DNA of 64,000 nt from an uncultured Clostridia bacterium (GCA_944378105.1 CALWGC010000019.1:1-64000); one strand, 5' to 3'. Shown: positions 10,541 through 18,876, counted from the stretch's first letter. Made by a program: numbers and translations. The notes: a model not told the origin generated them from the sequence alone.

Positions 10541-11443
10541 ATGAAATATGATTCTGTGGCAGAGCTTTGTGCTTTGGCCAAAGAAAAAGGTTGCCTGATT
10601 TCTGATATCGTGATTACAGAGCAGGCCAAGGCCCAGGAAGTGACCGAAGAGGCACTGGTGGAACGGATGGAAAAATCCTTTGCAGTCATGGAAGAATCGG
10701 TGGCCAGTGGGTTTGAAGAAGGTTTGGTTTCTGCCAGTGGTTTGACTGGTGGGGCAGCTTACAAGATGAAACAAGCGGTGGACGAAGGAAAAACCATTTG
10801 CGGAAAATTCTTTGGCGAGGCCTTAGCAAAGGCTTTGGCCGTTTCGGAAACCAATGCTTGTATGGGCAAAATTGTGGCGGCGCCAACGGCAGGCAGTTGC
10901 GGGATTTTACCGGCGGCTTTGCTGACGCTGATGGAAGAAAAACAACTGCCAAGACAGACCATGGTCCGGGCCCTTTTTACGGCGTCGGCTGTGGGAATGG
11001 TGATTGCCAAAAACGCCAGCATTGCTGGGGCCGAAGGCGGTTGCCAGGCAGAATGCGGCAGTGCCTCAGCCATGGCGGCAGCTGCTTTAGTGGAAGCGTG
11101 TGGCGGCACGGTGGATATGGTATCCCATGCTTGTGCCATCGCCATCAAAAATATATTAGGGCTTGTTTGTGACCCTGTGGCAGGGTTGGTGGAAATTCCT
11201 TGTACCAAACGCAATGCGGCGGGCGTAGCCAATGCTTTTGTGGCCGCTGAATTGGCGTTAGCAGGGATTGAAAGTGCCATACCGGCAGATGAAGTAATCT
11301 GGGCCATGAAAAAAGTGGGTGACAGTATGTCGGCGGCTTTGAAAGAAACGGCCGAAGGCGGTTTGGCCGCCACACCTACGGGCAAACGGTTATGTCGTCG
11401 TGTATTTGGTGAAAGAACATGTAACGGAGGTAAGGAATTATGA
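10541..11443 (+). CDS. sdaAA: L-serine ammonia-lyase, iron-sulfur-dependent, alpha subunit
   Basis: Catalytic alpha subunit carrying the iron-sulfur cluster. Conserved stretches are CMGKIVAAPTAGSCGILPAA, GGCQAECGSASAMA and VCDPVAGLVEIPC, with the cysteines expected to bind the cluster. I choose ATG 10541 (300 aa) over GTG 10535, because AAAGGAG at 10529-10535 would overlap the GTG but is well spaced from the ATG. It ends with TTATGA overlapping the next start by 4 bp, so sdaAB, sdaAA and the PLP lyase form one translationally coupled unit for hydroxy-amino-acid breakdown. Confidence 0.95.
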   Translation: MKYDSVAELCALAKEKGCLISDIVITEQAKAQEVTEEALVERMEKSFAVMEESVASGFEEGLVSASGLTGGAAYKMKQAVDEGKTICGKFFGEALAKALAVSETNACMGKIVAAPTAGSCGILPAALLTLMEEKQLPRQTMVRALFTASAVGMVIAKNASIAGAEGGCQAECGSASAMAAAALVEACGGTVDMVSHACAIAIKNILGLVCDPVAGLVEIPCTKRNAAGVANAFVAAELALAGIESAIPADEVIWAMKKVGDSMSAALKETAEGGLAATPTGKRLCRRVFGERTCNGGKEL

Positions 11444-12627
11444 TTTCATTGGAAATGCTTTATGATGCACAGCGGGTATTGCGGGATGTGGCACGGTTGA
11501 CACCAGTCTTTTCGGCACCAAAAATTGGTGAAAACATTTATATCAAAGCAGAAAATCAACAGTTGACCGGTTCTTTTAAATTAAGAGGCGCTTTTAACAA
11601 AATCCATAGCCTTACCCCAGAAGAAAAGGCCAAAGGCGTCATCGCTTGCTCCGCCGGCAACCATGCCCAAGGCGTTGCCCTTTCTGCCACCAGAAATGGC
11701 ATCAAAAGTGTCATCTGTATGCCAGAAGGCGCTCCTCTTTCAAAAGTAGAAGCAACGAAAGCCTATGGCGCAGAAGTGGTATTGGTGCCAGGGGTGTATG
11801 ATGATGCCCATGACAAGGCAGTGGAATTGGCCGAAGAATATGGCTATACGTTTGCACATCCTTTTGATGATGAATATGTGATTGCAGGGCAAGGGACCAT
11901 CGGTCTGGAAATTTTGCAACAGCTGCCAGATGTGGACACTGTGGTTGTTCCCATCGGTGGCGGCGGCTTAATCAGTGGTGTGGCTTATGCCATCAAAGCC
12001 ATCCGTCCAGAATGCAAAGTCATTGGCGTGCAGGCCGCCGGGGCTCCAAGCATGTATACATCGAGAAAGAACGGAAAGATTACCAAACTTGACAGTGTTT
12101 CTACCATCGCCGATGGTATTGCTGTAAAAGAACCAGGCGAATTGACCTTTGAACTGTGCCAGAAATATGTGGATGACATCGTAACGGTAACGGAAGATGA
12201 AATTGCCACCGCCATTTTGGCATTGATGGAAGGCCAAAAAACAGTAGCAGAAGGCGCCGGGGCCACGTCTGTTGCTGCAGCCATGTTCAAGAAATTTGAT
12301 ACTTCGGGAAAAGTAGTTTGCGTAGTTTCTGGTGGTAACATCGACGTAAACATCCTTTCCAGAGTGATCACCAAGGGCTTGACCAAATCCGGCCGCATCA
12401 CCGAAATTACAACAAAGGTGCTGGATAAACCGGGCCAGTTGATCAACTTGCTGCAAGTGGTGGCACAGACTGGGGCAAATATTATGAGTGTGAGCCACGA
12501 AAGAGAAGCGGAAAAATCGGAAATCAACTCCTGTGTCGTTTCGATGGTGCTGGAAACCAGAAACCCAGCCCATGTGGCAGAAATCAAAGGCGCTTTGCAG
12601 TCGAAAGGCTATGAATTGCTGGATTGA
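11440..12627 (+). CDS. ilvA: threonine ammonia-lyase (PLP-dependent), with ACT-like domain
   Basis: Fold-type II PLP enzyme that deaminates threonine (and usually serine) to 2-oxobutyrate (or pyruvate). The PLP lysine lies in GSFKLRGAFNKI, followed by SAGNHAQGVA and the glycine-rich phosphate loop PIGGGGLISG. At 395 aa it is the short form with one C-terminal ACT-type domain (TTKVLDKPGQLINLLQVVAQ), the form common to catabolic enzymes and to many Gram-positive IlvA. With sdaAA/AB before it and an amino-acid symporter after it, a catabolic role feeding fermentation is the better inference; tdcB would be an equally fair symbol. Confidence 0.93.
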   Translation: MISLEMLYDAQRVLRDVARLTPVFSAPKIGENIYIKAENQQLTGSFKLRGAFNKIHSLTPEEKAKGVIACSAGNHAQGVALSATRNGIKSVICMPEGAPLSKVEATKAYGAEVVLVPGVYDDAHDKAVELAEEYGYTFAHPFDDEYVIAGQGTIGLEILQQLPDVDTVVVPIGGGGLISGVAYAIKAIRPECKVIGVQAAGAPSMYTSRKNGKITKLDSVSTIADGIAVKEPGELTFELCQKYVDDIVTVTEDEIATAILALMEGQKTVAEGAGATSVAAAMFKKFDTSGKVVCVVSGGNIDVNILSRVITKGLTKSGRITEITTKVLDKPGQLINLLQVVAQTGANIMSVSHEREAEKSEINSCVVSMVLETRNPAHVAEIKGALQSKGYELLD

Positions 12628-12675
12628 TTTATTGACAGGATCTAGACAACAAACCGTATTCTATTTTTAAAAAAA

Positions 12676-12721
12676 GGAGGGGCAGCAGGAGCAAAAGCCT
12701 CCTGGTGCAAATAAAATTATG
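12676..12721 (+). promoter_or_regulatory. unusual translation initiation region of the symporter gene (hairpin between Shine-Dalgarno and ATG)
   Basis: A strong AGGAGGGG (12676-12683) is about 35 nt before the only possible start, ATG 12719; no ATG, GTG or TTG is in frame between it and a stop at 12668. Between them CAGGAGC (12686-12692) and GCCTCCTG (12697-12704) form a hairpin with an AAAA loop and one bulged C, which also buries a second AGGAG. The hairpin could bring the distant ribosome site close to the start, or block initiation. Confidence 0.55.
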
Positions 12722-13891
12722 AAGAAAATAGGTTTATTGCCACGCTTAATCATTGCTATTATCCTTGGTATTATTGTGGGTTCTTTTGCGCCGGAAATTG
12801 TGATTGCCATCGGTGCAACCTTCAACGGCATTTTCAGTAACTTCCTCAACTTCAGTATTCCTTTGATCATCATTGGTTTCGTTGTGCCTGGTATTGCAGA
12901 TCTGGGTCAGGGTGCAGGAAAAACATTGGCAATCACCGCAGGGATTGCTTACTTGTCCACCATCATGGCCGGTACTTTGGCTTACTTTACCGATATCACC
13001 CTGTTCCCCAACTTCTTGGAAGTGGGCTCCATCGTGCTGGACAATGCACAAAATGCAGAAGAAACCATGATCTCTGGTTTGTTCACCATCGAAATGCCAG
13101 CTGTAATGGGTGTTATGACTGCTTTGTTGATGGCCTTCTTACTGGGCCTGGGCATTGCCGTAACCAAGAGCCAGCCTTTGAAAGCAATCTTTGATGACTT
13201 CCAGGAAATCATCACCAAACTGGTGAAAAACATTATCATTCCTTTGTTGCCATTCCATGTATATGGTATTTTTGCAAACTTGACCTTTGCTGGTACGGTA
13301 TTTGAAATTATGTCCGTATTCATCAAAGTATTCGGTATCATCATTGTGCTGCACATTGTGATTATTGTGATTCAGTATGCCATCGCTGGTGTATTTGCAA
13401 AGAAAAATCCATTTGTGATGATCAAAAACATGCTGCCTGCATACTTCACCGCCATTGGTACTCAGTCTTCTGCTGCTACCATCCCTGTTACCATCAACGC
13501 AACAGAGAAAAACGGTGTACGTGCAAAAATTGCAGAATTTGTTTGCCCTCTTTGCGCAACCATTCACCTTTCCGGTTCTACCATTACTTTGACCAGCTGC
13601 TCCATCGCCATCATGTTGTTGAACGGTTGGGATATCTCCTTTGGCCAGATGTTCCCATTCATCATGATGCTGGGCGTGACCATGGTTGCTGCTCCTGGCG
13701 TTCCTGGCGGTGCTGTTATGGCTGCTTTGGGTATCTTGGATGGTATGCTGGGCTTCAATGAAACCATGCTTTCTTTGATGATCGCTCTTTACATTGCACA
13801 GGATAGCTTTGGTACTGCTTGCAACGTGACAGGCGACGGCGCTATTGCAGTATTGATGGATGCCATCACTCCAAAAGAAAACGAAGCATAA
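12719..13891 (+). CDS. dicarboxylate/amino acid:cation symporter (DAACS family), probably serine/threonine uptake
   Basis: Polytopic membrane protein of 390 aa that couples Na+ or H+ to uptake of an anionic or small amino acid. Family features visible are the hydrophobic N-terminal hairpins, the serine-rich reentrant motif TQSSAATIPVTINATEKNGV (HP1 region) and the CATIHLSGSTITLT segment followed by PGVPGGAVMAALG (HP2 region). It follows the serine and threonine deaminases by 91 bp with no terminator between, so serine/threonine is the likely substrate, as in SstT-like carriers. Specificity is inferred from context only. An intrinsic terminator ends the operon at 13924. Confidence 0.87.
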   Translation: MKKIGLLPRLIIAIILGIIVGSFAPEIVIAIGATFNGIFSNFLNFSIPLIIIGFVVPGIADLGQGAGKTLAITAGIAYLSTIMAGTLAYFTDITLFPNFLEVGSIVLDNAQNAEETMISGLFTIEMPAVMGVMTALLMAFLLGLGIAVTKSQPLKAIFDDFQEIITKLVKNIIIPLLPFHVYGIFANLTFAGTVFEIMSVFIKVFGIIIVLHIVIIVIQYAIAGVFAKKNPFVMIKNMLPAYFTAIGTQSSAATIPVTINATEKNGVRAKIAEFVCPLCATIHLSGSTITLTSCSIAIMLLNGWDISFGQMFPFIMMLGVTMVAAPGVPGGAVMAALGILDGMLGFNETMLSLMIALYIAQDSFGTACNVTGDGAIAVLMDAITPKENEA

Positions 13892-13923
13892 CCCATGCAT
13901 CGAAAATAAAACTCCCCGGCAGG

Positions 13924-13965
13924 TCTCGGCAAAGAGGCATTCTTTGCCGGGACTTTTACTTTTTC
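13924..13965 (+). terminator. intrinsic terminator of the sda-ilvA-symporter operon
   Basis: TCTCGGCAAAGA (13924-13935) pairs with TCTTTGCCGGGA (13941-13952), a 12-bp stem with one G-U pair, followed by a T-rich tract. Confidence 0.92.
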
Positions 13966-14007
13966 CCTTATGTCATAAAAAGCGAGGAAAGAAAAAAAGA
14001 GAATTTC

Positions 14008-14035
14008 TTGAAAATAGGGGAAATTATGGTATAAT
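14008..14035 (+). promoter_or_regulatory. sigma-A promoter of the secreted stalk-domain gene
   Basis: TTGAAA (14008-14013), 16 bp spacer, TATAAT (14030-14035), about 42 bp before the start codon. Confidence 0.8.
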
Positions 14036-14076
14036 GCAAGCGGGAAGATTAAAAACAAACCAAGGGAGGAATTGAC

Positions 14077-15012
14077 ATGAAGTTTTGGTGGAAGTCATTG
14101 CTTGCGGGGGTTTTGGCAGTATCTACGTTGGCAACGCCAGTTTTTGCGGCGGAGACGGTGAAAATCAACGGGTATCAGCATTACGAAGTTGGTTATGGGG
14201 CTATTACGGCAGAATATCAAATCAGCCTTTCTAACGTTGTAAAAGAAGAAGGCACCGACACGGGGTATGCGGTTGGAACTTATTACTGCCAAGGTTCGAC
14301 AGAAGTGGTGGCGCTGGATCAGCTCGATGCGTTTGGCGTTTCTAAGGCGGCCAAGGTGCCCGATGGGGATTACTATCTCGAAACAGAATTCTTGGTGCCG
14401 GATGGATACACCACAGAGGAGTGGGAAACCTTATATTATGAAGAAGACAGACCGGTGCCAAAAGGAACCAAGTATACATTGGGACCTGGTGTTTATTATG
14501 CATACGGCAACTATGGCCCTCTGGATGGCGGTATTAACGTTTTGGTGATGGTGGAAGCAGGGGAAGGTCAGGTGCAAAGCCAGCCTACAACCAATCAAAT
14601 CCAGGCAATCTATAATTCTGCTACCGTATCTTTGAATGGTCAGCCCATGGAATTTGAAGCTTATAACATCAATGGAAATAACTATTTTAAATTGCGGGAT
14701 GTTGCCATTGCATTGGCCAACACACCACAGTGTTTTGATGTGGCATGGGACCAGGAAAAACAGGTGATCAATCTGGTTTCTGGTCAAACGTATTCCAGAG
14801 CACAGACGGATACCATTGCAAAAGGCGATGGACAAAACAAAACGGCCACGGCCTATGAAAGCGGGATTTTGCTAAATGGCAATCCGGCCGCGTTAGAGGC
14901 CTACACCATCAACAATAACAATTTCTTTAAATTGAGAGATTTGTGTGATTTATTTGGGGTAGAAGTGCAATGGGATGCGGCAAAGAATCAGATTACTTTG
15001 ATTGCAAAATAA
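14077..15012 (+). CDS. secreted protein with two copper-amine-oxidase-N-like (stalk) repeats
   Basis: Exported protein of 311 aa whose enzymatic role, if any, is unknown. It has a signal peptide (KFWWKSLLAGVLAVSTLATP, then VFAAET). The first half is an unrecognised beta-rich domain. The second half has two copies of a short module, LNGQPMEFEAYNINGNNYFK (from about residue 180) and LNGNPAALEAYTINNNNFFK (from about residue 264), each followed by LRD. This is the Cu_amine_oxidN1/stalk module common in clostridial surface proteins; it does not imply amine oxidase activity. The same module ends the GHL10 protein at 47120. GGGAGG lies 7-8 nt before the ATG, and the gene is flanked by its own promoter and terminator. 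Confidence 0.85.
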   Translation: MKFWWKSLLAGVLAVSTLATPVFAAETVKINGYQHYEVGYGAITAEYQISLSNVVKEEGTDTGYAVGTYYCQGSTEVVALDQLDAFGVSKAAKVPDGDYYLETEFLVPDGYTTEEWETLYYEEDRPVPKGTKYTLGPGVYYAYGNYGPLDGGINVLVMVEAGEGQVQSQPTTNQIQAIYNSATVSLNGQPMEFEAYNINGNNYFKLRDVAIALANTPQCFDVAWDQEKQVINLVSGQTYSRAQTDTIAKGDGQNKTATAYESGILLNGNPAALEAYTINNNNFFKLRDLCDLFGVEVQWDAAKNQITLIAK

Positions 15013-15041
15013 GGCTTTACAAAAAGTAAAATGGATCTTTT

Positions 15042-15075
15042 GGCAGGGGGAAAAATCATCCCTCTGCCTTTTTTT
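15042..15075 (+). terminator. intrinsic terminator of the stalk-domain gene
   Basis: GGCAGGGGG (15042-15050) pairs with CCCTCTGCC (15060-15068), then T7. Confidence 0.9.
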
Positions 15076-15121
15076 ATCCGGGAGAAAGGTCCAAGGAAGG
15101 AGCCGTTTTTTTCTGTCGGAC

Positions 15122-15150
15122 TTGATTATTCTGCTAAAAAACAGTATAAT
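15122..15150 (+). promoter_or_regulatory. sigma-A promoter of trpS
   Basis: TTGATT (15122-15127), 17 bp spacer, TATAAT (15145-15150). No T-box or trp-leader structure follows; only about 35 nt of leader precede the ribosome site. Confidence 0.85.
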
Positions 15151-15192
15151 ATACGAGATGTTTTTACTTTTGTAGATAAAGAGGCGATCAAT

Positions 15193-16200
15193 ATGGCAGA
15201 AGAAAAAAAGACAATTTTTAGCGGTATGCAGCCTTCGGGGTTGATTACTTTAGGGAACTATTTGGGCGCATTACGCAACTGGACACAGTTGCAGGACGAA
15301 TATAATTGTTTGTACTGTATTGTAGATTTGCACGCCATTACCGTGCGCCAGGACCCGGCCAAATTGCGCCGGGCATCCAAGGAAGTGTTGATGCAATACA
15401 TTGCTGCTGGGCTGGACCCAGAAAAAAATATCATTTATTATCAAAGCCATGTGCCGGCCCATGCAGAGCTGGGTTGGATTTTAAACTGCTTTACTTACAT
15501 GGGCGAATTAAGCCGTATGACGCAGTTTAAAGAAAAGAGCCAAAAACATGCCGACAACATCAATGCAGGGTTGTTTACTTATCCAGTTTTGATGGCGGCT
15601 GATATTTTGCTGTATCAGACAGATTTGGTGCCAGTGGGTGAAGACCAACGGCAGCATTTGGAAATCGCAAGGGATATTGCCGGACGGTTTAACAATCTGT
15701 ATGGCGATGTATTCCGAATTCCGGAAGCCTATATTGGAAAAGTCGGGGCACGTGTTATGGCTTTACAGCAGCCTGACAAAAAAATGAGCAAGTCCGACGA
15801 AAACAAAAACAATACCGTTGCCTTGTTGGACGAACCAGCAGTGATTTTGAGCAAGTTCAAAAAAGCCATGACGGACTCGGAAAATGAAGTACGGTATGAT
15901 CCGGAGCAGAAACCGGGGGTAAGCAATTTGCTGAACATTTATTGTGCCGTAACGGACAAAACCATTGCCGAAGCAGAACGAGAATTTGCCAACAGTGGTT
16001 ATGGCAACTTCAAAGTGGCCGTAGGGGAGGCTGTGGTGGAAAAATTGGAGCCAATCCAAAAGAAAGTGGCAGAGCTGGATAAGAACAAAGATTATCTGGA
16101 CCAGATCATTGCCATGAACACCGAGCGGGCCAGCGCCATTGCTTATAAGACTTTGCGGAAAGTACAAAAGAAATTGGGCTTTGTGCCAAGGGTAAGATAA
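15193..16200 (+). CDS. trpS: tryptophan--tRNA ligase
   Basis: Class I synthetase charging tRNA-Trp. ATG 15193 is chosen because the longer frame from 15031 runs through a terminator and the promoter. The 335-residue product has the TrpRS signature FSGMQPSGLITLGNYLGAL, where the GNYLG stretch replaces HIGH, the adenylate loop VGEDQRQHLEIARD, and a canonical KMSKS (KKMSKSDENKNN). Length is normal for bacterial TrpRS. It is monocistronic, with its own promoter and a strong terminator. Confidence 0.97.
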   Translation: MAEEKKTIFSGMQPSGLITLGNYLGALRNWTQLQDEYNCLYCIVDLHAITVRQDPAKLRRASKEVLMQYIAAGLDPEKNIIYYQSHVPAHAELGWILNCFTYMGELSRMTQFKEKSQKHADNINAGLFTYPVLMAADILLYQTDLVPVGEDQRQHLEIARDIAGRFNNLYGDVFRIPEAYIGKVGARVMALQQPDKKMSKSDENKNNTVALLDEPAVILSKFKKAMTDSENEVRYDPEQKPGVSNLLNIYCAVTDKTIAEAEREFANSGYGNFKVAVGEAVVEKLEPIQKKVAELDKNKDYLDQIIAMNTERASAIAYKTLRKVQKKLGFVPRVR

Positions 16201-16210
16201 GAAGAAAAGA

Positions 16211-16254
16211 AAATAGCTGGAATCCATGCAAGAAGGGATTCCAGCTATTTTTTT
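16211..16254 (+). terminator. intrinsic terminator of trpS
   Basis: AAATAGCTGGAATCC (16211-16225) pairs with GGATTCCAGCTATTT (16236-16250), then a T-run. Confidence 0.93.
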
Positions 16255-16316
16255 GATGAAACTTCGTTTGAAATAGATTGTTTTGGTTGGAGCATTGTTT
16301 TGAAAGAAAGGTCAAG

Positions 16317-16351
16317 AAAAAATTCCGCTTCCAAATGGAAACGGAATTTTT
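16317..16351 (-). terminator. intrinsic terminator of CDF gene 1 (minus strand)
   Basis: Read on the minus strand, AAATTCCG-TTTCC pairs with GGAAG-CGGAATTT and is followed by T-rich sequence, directly after the stop of the minus-strand gene. Confidence 0.85.
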
Positions 16352-16356
16352 GCGTT

Positions 16357-17265
16357 TTATTTTACAGGGTTTACATGTACCATGCAGTGTTTTACTTTGG
16401 TTACATGTTCTTCTACTTCTTCATGTACGGATTCTGCGATTTCGTGACCTTGTGCTACGGTCAAATCTGCATCAACAGCAATTTCCACGTCGGCATAGAC
16501 ACGAGGGCCATGCAGTCTGGTTTTCAGGTCGTCTACACGAACAACGCCAGGTACGCTATGGATGGTTTCGATGATTTCATCTACGGTTTCTTTGTCAGCA
16601 GCTGCGTCTACCAACTGTTTGAAGGAAGAAATATAGATGTCAATAGCAACTTTCAAGATCAAGAAAGCAACGATCAAGCAAGCCAATGGGTCCAGGATAG
16701 GGAAGCCGATCATAGCACCGCCGATACCGATGAAGGTACCGATGGAGGAGAAAGCGTCAGAACGGTGATGCCATGCTTCTGCTTTCAAAGCTTCACTCTG
16801 AATTCTCTTTGCAACACGAACGGTATAGTGGTACATCCATTCTTTTACAACGATGGACAAAACGGCAGCAAACAAAGCCAGACCAGTTGGTGTGGTAAAT
16901 TCGCCGCTCATGATGGTTTTTACTGCATTTACAGCCAGAGTTACACCTACGGAACCAAGGATGATGGCCAAAATTTTTGCTACAGCAGATTCGATTCTTT
17001 CATGACCATATGGGTGAGAAGAGTCGTCCGGTTTGGAAGCAAAGAAAAGACCGATGATTACAATAATGGTTGCCAAAATATCGCTGGCAGAGTGAATACC
17101 GTCAGAAATCATTGCGGCAGAATGACCTACAAAACCAGCAATGATTTTGAAAGTTGACAAAAATAAGTTAACAACAATACTTACACGGTTTACTTTATCC
17201 GCTTGTTTAAAGCGATCCCCTGTCAACACTTCATCACTGTGTGTTGGCCCATGCATTAGTTTCAT
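16357..17265 (-). CDS. cation diffusion facilitator (CDF) metal efflux protein, paralog 1
   Basis: Proton-coupled exporter of divalent metal from the cytoplasm, 302 aa. Six membrane segments precede a cytoplasmic ferredoxin-like domain (about residue 210 to the end). The metal-site motifs are HxxxD in TM2 (DGIHSASD) and HxxxD in TM5 (WHHRSDAFSS), a His/Asp set typical of Zn(II)-type CDFs, so zinc or a similar ion is the best inference. The N-terminal tail MKLMHGPTHSDE has only two histidines, fewer than in the two downstream paralogs. It is the first of three tandem copies with the same orientation but separate promoters and terminators. Confidence 0.93.
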   Translation of the reverse strand: MKLMHGPTHSDEVLTGDRFKQADKVNRVSIVVNLFLSTFKIIAGFVGHSAAMISDGIHSASDILATIIVIIGLFFASKPDDSSHPYGHERIESAVAKILAIILGSVGVTLAVNAVKTIMSGEFTTPTGLALFAAVLSIVVKEWMYHYTVRVAKRIQSEALKAEAWHHRSDAFSSIGTFIGIGGAMIGFPILDPLACLIVAFLILKVAIDIYISSFKQLVDAAADKETVDEIIETIHSVPGVVRVDDLKTRLHGPRVYADVEIAVDADLTVAQGHEIAESVHEEVEEHVTKVKHCMVHVNPVK

Positions 17266-17308
17266 AAAATACTATCTCCTTTCAAAACAATCTTTTGGTG
17301 AGTTCGTT

Positions 17309-17366
17309 CCCGGGTTACTGCTATTTTATGATATATGTCACATGGGAGTCAATGCTAACATTTTGT
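17309..17366 (-). promoter_or_regulatory. CDF gene 1 promoter with shared 15-bp box and CCCGGG element
   Basis: On the minus strand: box ACAAAATGTTAGCAT (17366-17352) abuts -35 TTGACT (17352-17347), 18 bp spacer, -10 TAAAAT (17328-17323), five bases, then TAACCCGGG ending at 17309. The same arrangement precedes the other two CDF genes. Confidence 0.85.
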
Positions 17367-17396
17367 AAAATTGTACTTAAAGAAATACAAAATGTG

Positions 17397-17423
17397 TTTG
17401 TTAGTTTATGCTAAACTAACAAA
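17397..17423. repeat. 27-bp perfect palindrome upstream of CDF gene 1
   Basis: Arms TTTGTTAGTTTA (17397-17408) and TAAACTAACAAA (17412-17423) are perfect inverted complements around TGC. It is 31 bp upstream of the 15-bp promoter box. A degenerate copy (GTTAGTTTATGCAAAACTTA, 19013-19032) lies about 33 bp upstream of the same box of CDF gene 2. The shape suits a dimeric metal-sensing repressor or activator of the DtxR/MntR or ArsR type, but which one is unknown. Confidence 0.85.
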
Positions 17424-17858
17424 GAAGTTAGTCTAATATACATTGAAGATTGTCTATGACTATGGAAACGGGACGAAAAAGCAGAAAAACAGTAGCAAAT
17501 CGGTGGAAAAGGAAAATAATAATTCAAAAGAGAAGGAAAACCATTGATAAAAGAATAAAAAGGGCAAAATTAGAAAAAAAGAAAGACAAAAAACAAAGAT
17601 TGTTCCATAACGTTGCTTGTGGAACAACGTGTTAAGGAAAGGGAAGACGGATTTATAAAATTAGAAAAAAATGATGAAGACAGGAAAAAAGAGGGGGAAA
17701 AGCCACTTTTAGAGACGGGATTTCTAAGGATTCAATGTGGATTCAGGCAGAAAGACATAAAAAAACCACCCATCTAAAGCGGTTTCCTAAGAAGAAAACA
17801 TTGTTTTTGTTTTTTCTTCTTGGAAATTGCGACAGCAGTCTTCAGAAGAAAATGACCT

Positions 17859-17918
17859 CAGCAAAAATAAGATGTCTGCAATCCTTTATATTTCAAGGAT
17901 CACAGACATCTTTGTTTT
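17859..17918 (-). terminator. terminator of CDF gene 2 (minus), potentially bidirectional
   Basis: AAGATGTCTG-CA-ATCCT (17869-17885) pairs with AGGAT-CA-CAGACATCTT (17896-17912). On the minus strand it is followed by TTATTTTTG, and on the plus strand by TTGTTTTC. Confidence 0.9.
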
Positions 17919-17955
17919 CTTATGAAGCTGCGCCAAAACCATGAGTAGTTTTTGT

Positions 17956-18876
17956 TTATTTTGCAGGGTTTACATGTACCATGCAGTGTTTTACTTTGGT
18001 TACATGTTCTTCTACTTCTTCATGCACGGATTCTGCAATTTCATGGCCTTGTTCAACGGTCAAAGTAGCATCAACAGCAATTTCCACGTCAGCATAGACA
18101 CGAGGACCATGCAATCTTGTTTTCAGGCTGTCAATGCGAACAACACCTGGTGTTTCGTGGATGACATGCATTATCTCGTCTTCCGTTTGTTGGTCAGCAG
18201 AACTATCTACCAGTTGTTTAAAGGAAGTAATATAAATATCGATTGCAACTTTCAATACCAAAATAGCAACGATCAAGCAAGCAATTGGATCTAAAATTGG
18301 AAAACCAATCATAGCACCGCCAATACCAATAAACGTACCAACGGAAGAAAGTGCATCAGAACGATGATGCCAAGCATCTGCTTTCATAGCAGCACTATCG
18401 ATTTCTTTGGCTGTGTGCAGGGTAAAATGGTACATCCGTTCTTTGACAACGATAGACAATACAGCGGCAGACAGGGCCAAGGCCGTAGGTGTAGCATAGT
18501 CTCCGCTCATGATTTTTTCCACGGCATCAACACCCAGCATAACAGCCGTAAAACCAAGCATAATGGCTAAAATTTTTGCCACAGCAGACTCGATTCGTTC
18601 ATGGCCATAAGGGTGGCTTTTGTCGTCTGGTTTAGAGGAAAAGAACATCCCAATCATAACGACGATGGTGGAAAGTACGTCACTACCAGAATGGATACCG
18701 TCGGAAATCATGGCAGCACTATGACCAATGACACCAGCGAGAATTTTGAAAATCGAAAGAACAATATTCACCAAAAGACTAATTTTATTTACTCTGTCTG
18801 CTTTTTTGAACCGGTCGCCAGTTAACGTTTCGGCGGGACCGTGATCATGACCATGAGGTCCATGCATTAATTTCAT
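17956..18876 (-). CDS. cation diffusion facilitator (CDF) metal efflux protein, paralog 2
   Basis: Second copy of the tandem CDF set, 306 aa, closely similar along its length to paralogs 1 and 3. TM2 has DGIHSGSD and TM5 WHHRSDALSS, so the HxxxD/HxxxD metal site is intact. The N-terminal tail MKLMHGPHGHDHGPAE is the most histidine-rich of the three (four His within the first ten or so residues), a likely metal-binding or sensing tail. The C-terminal domain ends CMVHVNPAK as in paralog 1. It has its own promoter with the common 15-bp box (one change in its -35, TCGACT) and its own terminator. Confidence 0.93.
   Translation of the reverse strand: MKLMHGPHGHDHGPAETLTGDRFKKADRVNKISLLVNIVLSIFKILAGVIGHSAAMISDGIHSGSDVLSTIVVMIGMFFSSKPDDKSHPYGHERIESAVAKILAIMLGFTAVMLGVDAVEKIMSGDYATPTALALSAAVLSIVVKERMYHFTLHTAKEIDSAAMKADAWHHRSDALSSVGTFIGIGGAMIGFPILDPIACLIVAILVLKVAIDIYITSFKQLVDSSADQQTEDEIMHVIHETPGVVRIDSLKTRLHGPRVYADVEIAVDATLTVEQGHEIAESVHEEVEEHVTKVKHCMVHVNPAK

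Larger units (their letters stand above)
17266..17955. other. gene-free region between CDF paralogs 1 and 2
   Basis: It contains the promoter of CDF gene 1 (17309-17366), a perfect palindrome (17397-17423), a hairpin TTGTTCCA(12 nt)TGGAACAA at 17600-17627, AT-rich filler, and the terminator of CDF gene 2 (17859-17918). Small frames at 17450 and 17735 are lysine-rich or low-complexity and have no convincing ribosome site, so I do not call them genes. Confidence 0.75.

Noticed and set aside
14077-15012. Copper amine oxidase enzyme
   Set aside because: Only the small N1/stalk module is present; the catalytic domain with the topaquinone tyrosine is absent.
15122-15192. T-box or tryptophan leader before trpS
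   Set aside because: The leader is too short, and no T-box sequence or Trp-codon leader peptide is seen.
16300-17157. Plus-strand frames opposite the CDF genes (also 19296-20147)
   Set aside because: Compositionally odd (Cys, Phe, Tyr, Asn-rich) reverse readings of the CDF coding sequence; the minus-strand products carry all family motifs.
17450-17635. 61-codon Lys/Arg-rich frame downstream of the palindrome
   Set aside because: No ribosome site or promoter, and its composition just reflects AAA/AGA-rich DNA.
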